Below, in pieces: positions 9,128-17,838 of a stretch of DNA of 64,000 bases. Origin of the DNA: Pseudomonas multiresinivorans. Lineage in GTDB: Bacteria; Pseudomonadota; Gammaproteobacteria; Pseudomonadales; Pseudomonadaceae. How positions within the stretch are numbered: the stretch's first letter is position 1; each line of letters begins with the position of its first letter. A program made the position numbers and the translations under genes. The notes under the pieces were generated by a model. The model saw only the letters and a list, made by a program, of their open reading frames with translations. It did not search any database and was not told the DNA's origin. The stretch is from contig NZ_CP048833.1 in the NCBI RefSeq assembly GCF_012971725.1, positions 3,658,001 to 3,722,000 on the forward strand, read 5' to 3'.

Positions 9128-9691
9128 TCAGGTAGGGGTCTTGACCAGCGCCCCGTTGAGGAACAGCTGCTCCAGCACATGGGCGGAGCTGGAGCTGGCC
9201 GCGCGGCCATAGCGCTCGGCGTCGACCATGCCGTAGAGCATGGAGAGGAAGAGTTCGGTGAACACGGCGGCGGTGATGTCGATGCGGAACCTGCCGCTCT
9301 GCTGGCCGCGCAGGAAGAAGGCATCCACCGCCTCGGTGTAGTAGCCCCAGCGCTCGGTCGTCGCCTGCATGTCGAGGTTCTCGGCGCGGTACTGGAACAG
9401 CAGGAAGTTCAGCATGTCGCGGTGCCGAAGGTGCTCTGCGATAAGTTGGCGCAGCGCCTCCAGGGGTTCTGCCTGTTGCAGCTGCGAAGCCTCGAGGATC
9501 TGCCGGATCACCACATGGCCATAGTCCTCGAGCATCTCCATCAGCCCGTCGCGGGTACCGCAGAAGCGATGCAGCGTGGCCTTGCTCACCCCCGCCGACT
9601 CCGCCAGCTCCTTGAGCGTCGCCCGCGGGCGGTCGACGATGGCGACGGCCAGCGCCTTGAGCAGACGTTCATCGTGGGCGGAGAGAGTCAT
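9128..9691 (-). CDS. nfxB: NfxB, repressor of the mexCD-oprJ efflux operon
   Basis: This 187-aa regulator matches the length and sequence of P. aeruginosa NfxB. The N terminus MTLSAHDERLLKALAVAIVD and the helix-turn-helix segment ATLKELAESAGVSKATLHRFCGTRD are nearly the same, as is the FFLRGQQSGRFRIDITAAVFTELF segment. NfxB represses mexCD-oprJ and itself; loss-of-function mutations raise fluoroquinolone resistance in P. aeruginosa. Here it is divergent from mexC with a 170-bp A/T-rich region between them. The reading frame looks intact, so the operon is probably under normal repression. Confidence 0.93.
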   Translation of the reverse strand: MTLSAHDERLLKALAVAIVDRPRATLKELAESAGVSKATLHRFCGTRDGLMEMLEDYGHVVIRQILEASQLQQAEPLEALRQLIAEHLRHRDMLNFLLFQYRAENLDMQATTERWGYYTEAVDAFFLRGQQSGRFRIDITAAVFTELFLSMLYGMVDAERYGRAASSSSAHVLEQLFLNGALVKTPT

Positions 9692-9784
9692 TCGGGGCCT
9701 CGTGTCAGGTGGCGGATCGTCTCATTGTGCAGAAAAAGACCTCTCTTTTGAAAGGTCATGACACATTTTATACACCACGGAAGC

Positions 9785-9808
9785 AAATGAGACATTATTG
9801 ACTCATTT
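9785..9808. promoter_or_regulatory. Candidate NfxB operator between nfxB and mexC
   Basis: AAATGAG (9785-9791) and CTCATTT (9802-9808) form perfect 7-bp inverted arms with a 10-bp spacer. GTCTCAT at 9719-9725 repeats one half-site in inverse orientation next to nfxB. The divergent arrangement and published autoregulation by NfxB make this the likeliest operator region. The assignment is inference. Confidence 0.5.
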
Positions 9809-9861
9809 TGAGTTTAAAAGGATCATACGCACCTTTCCAGATAGACAGACCCGGGTGAATC

Positions 9862-11013
9862 ATGGGCAGGTTGCGTGCAGTAGGGACAATCAGTGCGTTG
9901 GTGGCAGCGCTGGCGCTGGCGGGTTGCGGACAATCCGGCGAACCTCAGGCGGCCGACGAAACGGCACGCCCGGTGGATGTGGTAGCGGTCGCGACCGAAC
10001 CCCTCACCCTGACCTCGGAGTTGCCGGGACGCATCGAGCCGATGCGCGTCGCCGAGGTGCGGGCGCGGGTGGCGGGCATCGTGATGCAGAAGCGCTTCGA
10101 GGAAGGCGCCGACGTCAAGGCCGGTGACCTGCTGTTCCAGATCGACCCGGCGCCGCTGAAGGCCGCTGTGTCCCGCGCCGAAGGCGAACTGGCGCGCGCC
10201 CAGGCCGCGCAGCAGGAAGCCCAGGCACGGGTGAAACGCTACGAGCCGCTGGTGAAGATCGAAGCGGTCAGCCAGCAGGACTTCGACACCGCCACCGCCG
10301 ACCTGCGCAGTGCCCAGGCCTCCGTGCGCTCGGCCCAGGCCGACCTGGAAACCGCGCGCTTGAACCTGGGCTACGCCTCGGTCAAGGCGCCGATCTCCGG
10401 GCGTATCGGCCGCGCGCTGGCGACCGAAGGGGCGCTGGTCGGCCAGGGTGACGCCACGCTGATGGCGCGCATCCAGCAACTCGACCCGATCTATGCCGAC
10501 TTCACCCAGCCGGTGGCCGATGCCCTGCGCCTGCGTGAAGCGCTGAAGAGCGGCAACCTCCCCGCTGGCCAGAGCCAGGCGCTGAGCCTGCGCGTGGAAG
10601 GCACGCAATACGAACGCAAGGGCGAACTGCTGTTCACCGACATCTCGGTGGACCGCGGCACCGGCCAGGTTTCGCTGCGCGGCAAGTTCGACAACGCCGA
10701 CGGTCTGTTGCTGCCAGGCATGTACGTGCGCGTCACCGCCCCCCAGGGTACCGACGCCAAGGCCATCCTCGTGCCGCAGCGCGCCGTGCAGCGTGCCACC
10801 GATGGAACCGCACACGTGCTGGTGATCGGTGCCGAGAGTCGTGTCGAGACGCGCCAGGTACAGACCGGCGCCATGCAGGGCGCGCGCTGGCAGATCAGCC
10901 AGGGCCTGGCCAGCGGCGACCAGGTGATAGTCGGCGGCCTCACCGGCCTGCAGCCCGGCGCCAAGGTCGAGGCCCGTCACGCCCCTGAGCAACAGCAGGC
11001 GTCGCGTCAGTAA
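9862..11013 (+). CDS. mexC: MexC, periplasmic adaptor of the MexCD-OprJ multidrug pump
   Basis: The 383-aa lipoprotein has a signal peptide with lipobox LAGC (about residues 18-21) and the full adaptor order: barrel-sandwich hybrid, coiled-coil hairpin (about 95-165), LNLGYASVKAPISGRIGRAL return strand, beta-barrel and membrane-proximal domain. It matches P. aeruginosa MexC along the whole length, including QDFDTATADLRSA and LLPGMYVRV. It links the inner-membrane pump MexD with the outer-membrane channel OprJ. The start at 9862 follows GGGTGA. It is the first gene of the operon; mexD starts 27 bp after its stop. Confidence 0.94.
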   Translation: MGRLRAVGTISALVAALALAGCGQSGEPQAADETARPVDVVAVATEPLTLTSELPGRIEPMRVAEVRARVAGIVMQKRFEEGADVKAGDLLFQIDPAPLKAAVSRAEGELARAQAAQQEAQARVKRYEPLVKIEAVSQQDFDTATADLRSAQASVRSAQADLETARLNLGYASVKAPISGRIGRALATEGALVGQGDATLMARIQQLDPIYADFTQPVADALRLREALKSGNLPAGQSQALSLRVEGTQYERKGELLFTDISVDRGTGQVSLRGKFDNADGLLLPGMYVRVTAPQGTDAKAILVPQRAVQRATDGTAHVLVIGAESRVETRQVQTGAMQGARWQISQGLASGDQVIVGGLTGLQPGAKVEARHAPEQQQASRQ

Positions 11014-11040
11014 GGCGAGCATCGTCGCGAGGAATTCCCC

Positions 11041-14000
11041 ATGTCACTGTTCTTCATCAAGCGCCCCAACTTCGCGTGGGTGGTGGCGCTGTTCATTTCC
11101 CTGGCCGGCCTGCTGGCGATTCCGCTGCTGCCGGTTGCGCAGTACCCCAGCGTGGCGCCGCCGCAGATCACTGTCACCGCCACCTACCCCGGCGCCTCGG
11201 CGCAGGTGCTGGTGGACTCGGTCACCAGCGTGATCGAGGAGGAGCTCAACGGCGCCAAGGGCCTGCTCTACTTCGAATCCACCAGCAACTCCAACGGCAT
11301 GGCCGAAGTGGTGGTCACCTTCCAGCCCGGCACTAATCCCGAGCTGGCCCAGGTGGACGTGCAGAACCGCCTGAAGAAGGCCGAGGCACGCATGCCCCAG
11401 GCCGTACTCACGCAGGGGCTGGAGGTCGAGCAGACCAGCGCCGGCTTCCTGCTGATCTACGCGCTGAATTACAAGGAAGGCTCCCAGCGCACCGATACCA
11501 CCGCCCTGGGCGACTACGCCGCGCGCAACATCAACAACGAGCTGCGTCGCGTCCAGGGCGTCGGCAAGCTGCAGTTCTTCTCCTCCGAAGCCGCCATGCG
11601 CGTGTGGATCGACCCGCAGAAGCTGGTCGGCTATGGCCTCTCCATCGATGACGTGGGCAACGCCATTCGCGGGCAGAACGTGCAGGTACCGGCCGGCAGC
11701 TTCGGCGCCTCCCCCGGCAGCACCGAGCAGGAGCTGACCGCCACCCTCGCCGTGAAGGGCACCCTGGACGACCCGGCGGAGTTCGGCCGCATCGTCCTGC
11801 GCGCCAATCCGGACGGCTCCAGCGTGAAGCTGGCCGACGTGGCTCGCCTGGAAGTCGGCAGCGAAAGCTACAACTTCACCGCCCGTCTGGACGGCAAGCC
11901 CACCGTGGCCGGCGCCATCCAGCTCTCCCCCGGCGCCAACGCCCTGCAGACCGCCGCCCTGGTGAAGGAGCGCCTGGCCGAGCTGTCGGTGAACTTCCCC
12001 GACGACGTCGAGTACTCGGTGCCCTACGACACCTCGCGCTTCGTCGACGTGGCCATCGAGAAGGTCATCCACACCCTGCTCGAAGCCATGGTGCTGGTGT
12101 TCCTCGTGATGTTCCTGTTCCTGCAGAACGTGCGCTACACCCTGATCCCGGCCATCGTCGTGCCGGTGTGCCTGCTGGGCACGCTGACGATGATGTACCT
12201 GCTGGGCTTCTCGGTGAACATGATGACCATGTTCGGCATGGTGCTGGCCATCGGCATCCTGGTGGACGACGCCATCGTCGTGGTGGAGAACGTCGAGCGG
12301 ATCATGGCCGAGGAAGGCCTGTCCCCGGCGAAGGCCACGGTCAAGGCGATGGGCCAGGTCTCCGGTGCGATCATCGGCATCACCCTGGTGCTCTCGGCGG
12401 TGTTCCTGCCACTGGCCTTCATGGCCGGCTCGGTGGGTGTCATCTACCAGCAGTTCTCCCTGTCGCTGGCGGTGTCGATCCTGTTCTCCGGCTTCCTCGC
12501 CCTGACCTTCACCCCGGCGCTGTGCGCCACGCTGCTCAAGCCGATCCCGGCAGGCCATCACGAGAAGCGCGGCTTCTTCGGCGCCTTCAACCGTGGCTTC
12601 ACGCGCCTGACCGAGCGCTACACGCGGCTCAACAGCGCGCTGGTGAAACGCGCCGGGCGCTACATGCTGATCTACGCCGGCATCCTCGCCCTGCTCGGCT
12701 ACAGCTACCTGCGCCTGCCGGAATCCTTCGTGCCGGTGGAAGACCAGGGCTACATGATCGTCGACATCCAGCTGCCGCCGGGCGCCACCCGCGCGCGGGC
12801 CGACGTCACCGGCCAGGAGCTGGAGAAGTTCCTCGCTTCGCGTGAAGCCGTGGCCTCGTCCTTCCTGGTGATGGGCTTCAGCTTCTCCGGGATGGGCGAG
12901 AACGCCGCGCTGGCCTTCCCGACCCTGAAGGACTGGTCCGTGCGCGACAAGTCGCAGTCGGCCGAGGCGGAAACCGCCGCGGTGAACGAGCGTTTCGCCG
13001 GCATCAGCGACGGCGCGATCATGGCCGTGACCCCGCCGCCGATCGACGGCCTGGGCAACTCCGGTGGCTTCTCGCTGCGCCTGCAGGACCGCGCCGGCCT
13101 CGGCCGCGAGGCACTGCTGGCGGCCCGCGACCAGTTGCTCGGACAGGCCAACGGCAACTCGAAGATCCTCTACGCGATGATGGAAGGTCTCGCCGAGGCG
13201 CCGCAGCTGCGCGTCGAGATCGACCGCGAGAAGGCACGCACCCTGGGTGTCAGCTTCGAGTCCATCAGCAGTGCGCTGTCCACTGCCTTCGGCTCCTCGG
13301 TGATCAACGACTTCGCCAACGCCGGCCGCCAGCAACGTGTGGTGGTGCAGGCCGAACAGGGCGACCGGATGACCCCGGAAGCCGTGCTCAAGCTCTACGT
13401 GCCCAATGCCAGCGGCGAACTGGTGCCGCTGTCCGCCTTCGTCAGCACCCGCTGGGAAGAAGGCCCGGTGCAGCTGGCGCGCTACAACGGTTACCCGTCG
13501 ATCCGTATCGCCGGCGACGCCGCACCCGGTGTGAGTACCGGCGAAGCCATGGCCGAGATGCAGCGCCTGGCCTCCGAGCTGCCGGCCGGCATCGGCTACG
13601 AGTGGACTGGCCTGTCCTACCAGGAGAAGGTAGCCAGCGGCCAGGCCAGCCAGCTGTTCGCCCTCGCCATCCTCGTAGTGTTCCTGCTGCTGGTGGCGCT
13701 CTACGAGAGCTGGGCGATCCCGCTGTCGGTGATGCTCATCGTGCCCATCGGCGCCCTCGGCGCGGTATTGGCGGTCACGGTCACCGGGCTGCCCAACGAC
13801 GTGTACTTCAAGGTCGGCCTGATCACCGTCATCGGCCTCGCAGCGAAGAACGCGATCCTCATCGTCGAGTTCGCCAAGGAGCTCTGGGAACAGGGCCACA
13901 GCCTGCGCGACGCCGCCATCCAGGCCGCGCGCCTGCGCTTCCGCCCGATCATCATGACCTCCATGGCCTTCATCCTCGGCGTGGTGCCGCTGGTGGTCGC

Positions 14001-14172
14001 CAGCGGCGCCGGCGCAGCGAGCCAGCGCGCCCTGGGTACCGGGGTGATCGGCGGGATGCTCAGCGCCACGCTGCTGGGGGTGATCTTCGTGCCCATCTGC
14101 TTCGTCTGGCTGCTGTCGCTGCTGCGTCGCCAACCTAAACCTGCGCAACAACCGTCGGAGGTCGCGCAATGA
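11041..14172 (+). CDS. mexD: MexD, RND multidrug efflux transporter
   Basis: This 1043-aa HAE1-type RND pump has twelve membrane segments and two large periplasmic loops. It starts with FFIKRPNFAWVVALFISLAG as in P. aeruginosa MexD. The proton-relay acids lie in the GILVDDAIVVVENVERIM segment, and the relay Lys is in the GLAAKNAILIVEFAKE region. Identity to MexD is evident by eye along the full length. It exports fluoroquinolones, fourth-generation cephalosporins and biocides in P. aeruginosa. Its stop overlaps the oprJ start (ATGA at 14169). Confidence 0.95.
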   Translation: MSLFFIKRPNFAWVVALFISLAGLLAIPLLPVAQYPSVAPPQITVTATYPGASAQVLVDSVTSVIEEELNGAKGLLYFESTSNSNGMAEVVVTFQPGTNPELAQVDVQNRLKKAEARMPQAVLTQGLEVEQTSAGFLLIYALNYKEGSQRTDTTALGDYAARNINNELRRVQGVGKLQFFSSEAAMRVWIDPQKLVGYGLSIDDVGNAIRGQNVQVPAGSFGASPGSTEQELTATLAVKGTLDDPAEFGRIVLRANPDGSSVKLADVARLEVGSESYNFTARLDGKPTVAGAIQLSPGANALQTAALVKERLAELSVNFPDDVEYSVPYDTSRFVDVAIEKVIHTLLEAMVLVFLVMFLFLQNVRYTLIPAIVVPVCLLGTLTMMYLLGFSVNMMTMFGMVLAIGILVDDAIVVVENVERIMAEEGLSPAKATVKAMGQVSGAIIGITLVLSAVFLPLAFMAGSVGVIYQQFSLSLAVSILFSGFLALTFTPALCATLLKPIPAGHHEKRGFFGAFNRGFTRLTERYTRLNSALVKRAGRYMLIYAGILALLGYSYLRLPESFVPVEDQGYMIVDIQLPPGATRARADVTGQELEKFLASREAVASSFLVMGFSFSGMGENAALAFPTLKDWSVRDKSQSAEAETAAVNERFAGISDGAIMAVTPPPIDGLGNSGGFSLRLQDRAGLGREALLAARDQLLGQANGNSKILYAMMEGLAEAPQLRVEIDREKARTLGVSFESISSALSTAFGSSVINDFANAGRQQRVVVQAEQGDRMTPEAVLKLYVPNASGELVPLSAFVSTRWEEGPVQLARYNGYPSIRIAGDAAPGVSTGEAMAEMQRLASELPAGIGYEWTGLSYQEKVASGQASQLFALAILVVFLLLVALYESWAIPLSVMLIVPIGALGAVLAVTVTGLPNDVYFKVGLITVIGLAAKNAILIVEFAKELWEQGHSLRDAAIQAARLRFRPIIMTSMAFILGVVPLVVASGAGAASQRALGTGVIGGMLSATLLGVIFVPICFVWLLSLLRRQPKPAQQPSEVAQ

Positions 14173-15587
14173 CCGCCCTGCATAAACCTGCCTGCGCCTT
14201 GCTGCTGGCGCTGAGCCTGGCCGGCTGCTCGATGGCGCCCACCTACGAACGCCCCGAAGCACCGGTGGCGTCGAGCTGGAACAGCCCGGCCGCGAAGACC
14301 GGCCAGGCCGCCAGTAACCTCGACTGGCAGACCTTCATCGTCGACAGCGAGCTGCGCAATCTGGTGGGCGTCGCCCTGGACAACAACCGCTCGCTGCGCC
14401 AGACCCTGCTGGACATCGAACAGGCCCGCGCGCAGTACCGCATCCAGCGTTCGGAGCGCGTGCCGGGGCTGAACGCCGCGGCCAACGGCAATCGCCAGCG
14501 GCTGCCGGGCGATCTGTCCAACACCGGTAGCTCGGCGGTGAGCAGCAGCTATCAGGTCGGCCTCGCACTGCCCGAGTACGAGCTGGACCTGTTCGGCCGG
14601 GTGAAGAGCCTGACCGACGCCGCGCTGGAGCAATACCTCTCCACCGAGGCAGCCGCCCGCAGCGCGCGCATCGCACTGATCGCCGAGGTCAGCCAGGCCT
14701 ATCTCACCTATGACGGTGCACAGCGCCGTCTGCAGCTCACCGAGCAGACCCTGGCCAGCCGCGAGGATTCGCTCGGCCTGATCAGCCAACGGCGCTCGGC
14801 GGGTGCGGCCACCGCGCTGGACTACCAGGAAGCGCTGGGGCTGGTCGAGCAGTCGCGCGCCGAGCTGGAAAGCAATGCCCGGCAGAAACAGCAGGCGCTC
14901 AATGCCCTGGTGCTGCTGCTCGGTACCGCCGATGCGGCCAAGCGCATCCCGCAGCTGCCGCAGGACAAACCGATGCTGATCCAGGACATCGCCCCCGGCA
15001 CGCCTTCGGAGCTGATCGAGCGGCGCCCGGACATCCTCGCCGCCGAGCACGTGCTCAAGGCGCGCAACGCCGACATTGGCGCAGCCCGCGCGGCGTTCTT
15101 CCCGCGCATCAGCCTGACCGGCAGCTTCGGTACGTCCAGTGCGGAAATGTCCGGGTTGTTCGACGGTGGCTCGCGTTCGTGGAGTTTCGTGCCGACCCTG
15201 TCGCTGCCGATCTTCGACGCGGGGCGCAACAGCGCCAACCTCGACCTGGCCAAGGTGCGCAAGGACTCCGCCGTGGCCGCCTACGAAGGGACCATCCAGA
15301 CGGCGTTCCGCGAAGTCGCCGACGCGCTCGCGGCGACCGACACCCTGCGCCGCGAGGAAGCGGCACGCCGCGCACTGGCCAACACCACCAACGAGACGCT
15401 GAAGCTGGCCAAGGCGCGCTATGAAGGCGGCGTGGACAGCCACCTGCGCTACCTCGACGCGCAGCGCAGCAACTTCGTCAACGAGTCGGCCTACATCGAG
15501 ACCAGCACCCAGCGGCAGATTGCGCTGGTGGACCTGTTCCGCGCCCTCGGCGGTGGCTGGAGCGGCGAGGTAACGGCGCGGCGCTGA
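14169..15587 (+). CDS. oprJ: OprJ, outer-membrane channel of the MexCD-OprJ pump
   Basis: The 472-aa lipoprotein has lipobox LAGC near residue 18, followed by SMAPTYERP, and two tandem outer-membrane efflux domains. Diagnostic segments match P. aeruginosa OprJ, such as LPEYELDLFGRVKSLTDAAL, GTPSELIERRPDILAAEH and FFPRISLTGSFGTSSAEMSG. As a trimer it should form the outer-membrane duct and periplasmic alpha-barrel docked to MexC-MexD. The ATGA overlap with mexD indicates translational coupling. It is the last gene of the operon and is followed by a repeat cluster. Confidence 0.94.
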   Translation: MTALHKPACALLLALSLAGCSMAPTYERPEAPVASSWNSPAAKTGQAASNLDWQTFIVDSELRNLVGVALDNNRSLRQTLLDIEQARAQYRIQRSERVPGLNAAANGNRQRLPGDLSNTGSSAVSSSYQVGLALPEYELDLFGRVKSLTDAALEQYLSTEAAARSARIALIAEVSQAYLTYDGAQRRLQLTEQTLASREDSLGLISQRRSAGAATALDYQEALGLVEQSRAELESNARQKQQALNALVLLLGTADAAKRIPQLPQDKPMLIQDIAPGTPSELIERRPDILAAEHVLKARNADIGAARAAFFPRISLTGSFGTSSAEMSGLFDGGSRSWSFVPTLSLPIFDAGRNSANLDLAKVRKDSAVAAYEGTIQTAFREVADALAATDTLRREEAARRALANTTNETLKLAKARYEGGVDSHLRYLDAQRSNFVNESAYIETSTQRQIALVDLFRALGGGWSGEVTARR

Positions 15588-15610
15588 TTCACCACCTTGG
15601 TTCCGCTTCA

Positions 15611-15683
15611 CGTAGGGCGCATAACCCGGAACGGGTTATCCGCCGCCATGGCGGATAACGCCTCCGGCGTTATGCGCCCTACG
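15611..15683. repeat. Long intergenic inverted repeat downstream of oprJ
   Basis: CGTAGGGCGCATAAC (15611-15625) and its perfect complement GTTATGCGCCCTACG (15669-15683) enclose further nested palindromes (GTTATCCGCC/GGCGGATAAC and ATAACGCC/GGCGTTAT). It is a multi-stem mosaic typical of Pseudomonas intergenic repeats. A shorter relative lies at 61016-61053. Confidence 0.85.
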
Positions 15684-15710
15684 ATGCTGCTCCTCTGCCG
15701 GCAGATGGCG

Positions 15711-15774
15711 ATCGCGGACAGAGTCCGCTCCTACCGAACCTGATACCCGTGTAGGAGCGGACTTCGTCCGCGAT
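15711..15774. repeat. Inverted pair of a REP variant (GTAGGAGCGGACTTCGTCCG type)
   Basis: Two 24-nt arms (15711-15734 and 15751-15774) face each other across 16 bp and differ at two or three positions. The core differs from the other REP pairs (GGACTTCGTCC in place of GAGCTTGCTCG). A lone CCCGCTCCTACA remnant follows near 15811. Confidence 0.85.
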
Positions 15775-15876
15775 GAGTCCAGTCACGGGATACCGGCCGA
15801 ATGACTCCGTGCCCGCTCCTACAGGGTGCTCCACCGGCAAGGCCGACGCATGGCGAACAGCTATTTCGCAGACTGA

Positions 15877-16185
15877 TCAGCCGCCGAACACTGGCCGGAA
15901 GAAACTCCGCTCGTAGCTGAGGATGCAGCGAGTTTCCTCGGCGTAGCGGAACGCGGCCTGGCAGTCGGCATCGTCCATGGACTGCTGCCGGTAGCGCTCG
16001 TAGTCGGCCAGGCTGGGGAAGGTGAACATCGCCAGGGCAATGTTGCTGGCCCCTTCGGAGGGCAGGAAGTAGCCGTGGTGCTGGCCGCCGAAGCGTTCCA
16101 CCAGCGGAATCCACAACCGGCCGTAATGTTCGAACTCCTTGAGCTTGTACGGGTCCAGCACGTAGCGCAGGTAACAGGTGACCAT
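15877..16185 (-). CDS. NIPSNAP family protein
   Basis: The 102-aa protein begins MVTCYLRYVLDPYKLKEFEHYGR and has the single ferredoxin-like alpha/beta NIPSNAP domain, including GGQHHGYFLPSEGASNIALAMFTFPSLADYERYR. Bacterial members are small soluble proteins of uncertain function. It stands alone between the oprJ repeats and a REP-bearing gap; the neighbours give no functional clue. Confidence 0.85.
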   Translation of the reverse strand: MVTCYLRYVLDPYKLKEFEHYGRLWIPLVERFGGQHHGYFLPSEGASNIALAMFTFPSLADYERYRQQSMDDADCQAAFRYAEETRCILSYERSFFRPVFGG

Positions 16186-16277
16186 CTTGCCAACTCTCTT
16201 CCGGTGAAAGGGACCGCCACTCTACCCATTCCCCACCCGAACGCCCAAACCGGTCGCATCCGCCACGCCGCGCATTT

Positions 16278-16364
16278 GTGGGAGCGAGCTTGCTCGCGGA
16301 CCGCTCAACGCCGGAGTTGCCGGCAGCGGCATTCGCGAGCAGGAACCAGGCGCGCCCTCGCTCT
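16278..16364. repeat. REP pair with one interrupted arm, in a 316-bp gap
   Basis: The gap 16186-16501 holds no gene. It carries a REP arm (GGGAGCGAGCTTGCTCGCGGA, about 16280-16300) and an opposing arm at 16331-16364. In the second arm the AGCT centre is replaced by GGAACCAGGCGCGCC-like sequence. The same kind of interrupted arm occurs at 44366-44402. Confidence 0.7.
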
Positions 16365-16468
16365 GCAGGCTGCTGCCACCCTGCGCAACATCAGCCTGCA
16401 ACACTGCGCGGCCCGGTAGACTGGCCGTATCTTCAACCATCGCAGGGGGCACGCACCCTCCCCACGGG

Positions 16469-16487
16469 CGCCGGCGCAAGGCCGGCG
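16469..16487 (+). other. Leader hairpin ahead of the MgtC-like gene
   Basis: CGCCGGC-GCAAG-GCCGGCG forms a 7-bp GC stem that ends just before the GGAG ribosome binding site of the gene at 16502. It could influence translation. No known riboswitch was recognised. Confidence 0.35.
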
Positions 16488-16501
16488 CGGAGCACAACGG
16501 C

Positions 16502-17194
16502 ATGTACTTCGACATCATCCTCGACCTCTTCGCAGCGCTCTGCTTCGGCGCGCTGATCGGCATGGAGCGCCAGTGGCGTCAGCGCTTCACCGGGGTCGCC
16601 ACCCACGGGCTGGTCTCCCTCGGCGCCGCTACCTTCGCCACCCTGCCCTTCCTCATGGGCGCGGAGGACCAGGTGGTGCGCATGTCGGCACAGGTGGTCA
16701 CCGGCATCGGCTTCCTCGGCGCCGGCGTGATCATGCGCGACGGCCTCAGCGTGCGCGGCCTGAGTACCGCGGCGACGATCTGGTGCACCGGGGCGGTGGG
16801 CGTGCTGGCCGGCAGCGGCTTCCTCGCGGCAGCGCTGGTCGCCACCCTGCTGATTGTGCTGTGCAACCTGACACTGCCCTCGGTGACACGCTGGATCCAG
16901 CGTCACGCGCAGATAGAACCGAGCAGCGAGCGCTACTACACGGTCGAGGCCGTCACCGAGGCCCACCAGGAAGCGCTGGTGCGTTCCACCCTGCTACGCC
17001 GCCTGAGTGCCAACGGCCTGGCCCTGCAAAGCCTGGAGAGCCACGCGCGCAAGACCGGCGGCGAAGTGGAGGTGGCCGCGCTGGTATTGGCCCCCAGCGA
17101 CAAGGACAGTCTGCTGGAAGCCCTGGTCGGCGAACTGGCACTGGCGCCCTATGTATCGGCGACCAGCTGGTCGGTCAGCGACGGCCCGCAGTGA
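16502..17194 (+). CDS. MgtC/SapB family membrane protein
   Basis: This 230-aa protein has an N-terminal MgtC domain with four hydrophobic helices and the family motifs AALCFGALIGMERQWRQR, THGLVSLGAA, TGIGFLGAGVIMRDG and VRGLSTAATIWCTGAVGVLAG. A soluble ACT-like C-terminal domain covers about 140-230. MgtC proteins help survival under low magnesium and in host cells and act on membrane potential or the F-type ATPase in some species. The start follows GGAGCACAACGGC. A strong terminator follows the gene. Confidence 0.9.
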   Translation: MYFDIILDLFAALCFGALIGMERQWRQRFTGVATHGLVSLGAATFATLPFLMGAEDQVVRMSAQVVTGIGFLGAGVIMRDGLSVRGLSTAATIWCTGAVGVLAGSGFLAAALVATLLIVLCNLTLPSVTRWIQRHAQIEPSSERYYTVEAVTEAHQEALVRSTLLRRLSANGLALQSLESHARKTGGEVEVAALVLAPSDKDSLLEALVGELALAPYVSATSWSVSDGPQ

Positions 17195-17208
17195 GCCGTC
17201 CAATACGC

Positions 17209-17236
17209 AAAAAGGGAGCCTGTCGGCTCCCTTTTT
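17209..17236. terminator. Bidirectional rho-independent terminator
   Basis: AAAAAGGGAGCC-TGTC-GGCTCCCTTTTT lies between the convergent MgtC-like and cupin genes, with an A-tract on one side and a T-tract on the other, so it can serve both strands. Confidence 0.92.
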
Positions 17237-17249
17237 CATACCCGCGTGG

Positions 17250-17594
17250 TCAGGCGAAGACGAAGTACTTGCGAACCGTCTCCACCACTTCCCAGGTGCC
17301 CTTCATGCCCGGCTCGATGACGAAGACATCGCCGGCGCGCAGATGGATCGGCTGCTCGCCCTCGGGGGTGATGACGCAGTAGCCGTCGAGGAAATGGCAG
17401 TACTCCCACTTCTCGTAGTTCACCTCGAACTTGCCGGGGGTGCAGATCCAGGTGCCCATGATCTTGCTGCCGTCCGCCGACAGGTAGGCGTTGAGGTTGA
17501 CGGTGTGCGGGTCACCGCCGATGCGTTGCCACCTGGTGGCATCCAGCACGGGCGTCGGGCAGGTGTCGCGCAGCACGGTAATGAAATCGGACAT
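17250..17594 (-). CDS. Cupin domain protein (DUF861/Cupin_3 type)
   Basis: The 114-aa protein is one small beta-barrel. It contains the cupin segments GTWICTPGKFEVNYEKWEYCHFLDGYCVITPEGEQPIHLRAGD and VFVIEPGMKGTWEVVETVRKYFV, which match the Cupin_3 type found in ureidoglycine aminohydrolase relatives and many uncharacterised proteins. Few His ligands are present in the usual metal site. The substrate is unknown. It is convergent with the MgtC-like gene and divergent from the porin gene. Confidence 0.82.
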   Translation of the reverse strand: MSDFITVLRDTCPTPVLDATRWQRIGGDPHTVNLNAYLSADGSKIMGTWICTPGKFEVNYEKWEYCHFLDGYCVITPEGEQPIHLRAGDVFVIEPGMKGTWEVVETVRKYFVFA

Positions 17595-17704
17595 GTCGGC
17601 TCCAGATCGTTTCGGTGAGGGTTCGCCACCCTAGGCATCGACCGCCGGGAACGATTGCCTGGTTCCGACATCGGTTTGCCTGCCAGCGCTGCCCCGCCGC
17701 TACC

Positions 17705-17718
17705 TGACAGATTTGTCA
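17705..17718. promoter_or_regulatory. CusR/CopR-type operator upstream of the porin gene
   Basis: TGACA-GATT-TGTCA is a perfect 5-bp inverted repeat with a 4-nt spacer. This is the architecture of the E. coli CusR box (TGACAANNTTGTCA) and of copper/zinc response regulators of the OmpR class. It lies 120 bp before the porin start, with a weak -10 candidate TACACG at 17751-17756. Related boxes occur at 19216, 26908 and 29681. Confidence 0.55.
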
Positions 17719-17838
17719 TCCGCCGCTCACCGGGTCGTTATCCACGCTCCTACACGATGCCCGTGGCCCTCGCCACGCCTGGGCGAAAACAACAACAGCA
17801 GGCGGTAACCAAACCACCCTGCCCTTGGGAGCACATCC

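Noticed and set aside
11044..14262. A 1072-aa open frame antisense to mexD
   Set aside because: It is rich in His/Gln/Gly/Arg without any motif; mexD on the other strand is unambiguous.
16430..16501. A magnesium or manganese riboswitch ahead of the MgtC-like gene
   Set aside because: Only a single hairpin is visible; the conserved elements of M-box or yybP-ykoY leaders were not found.
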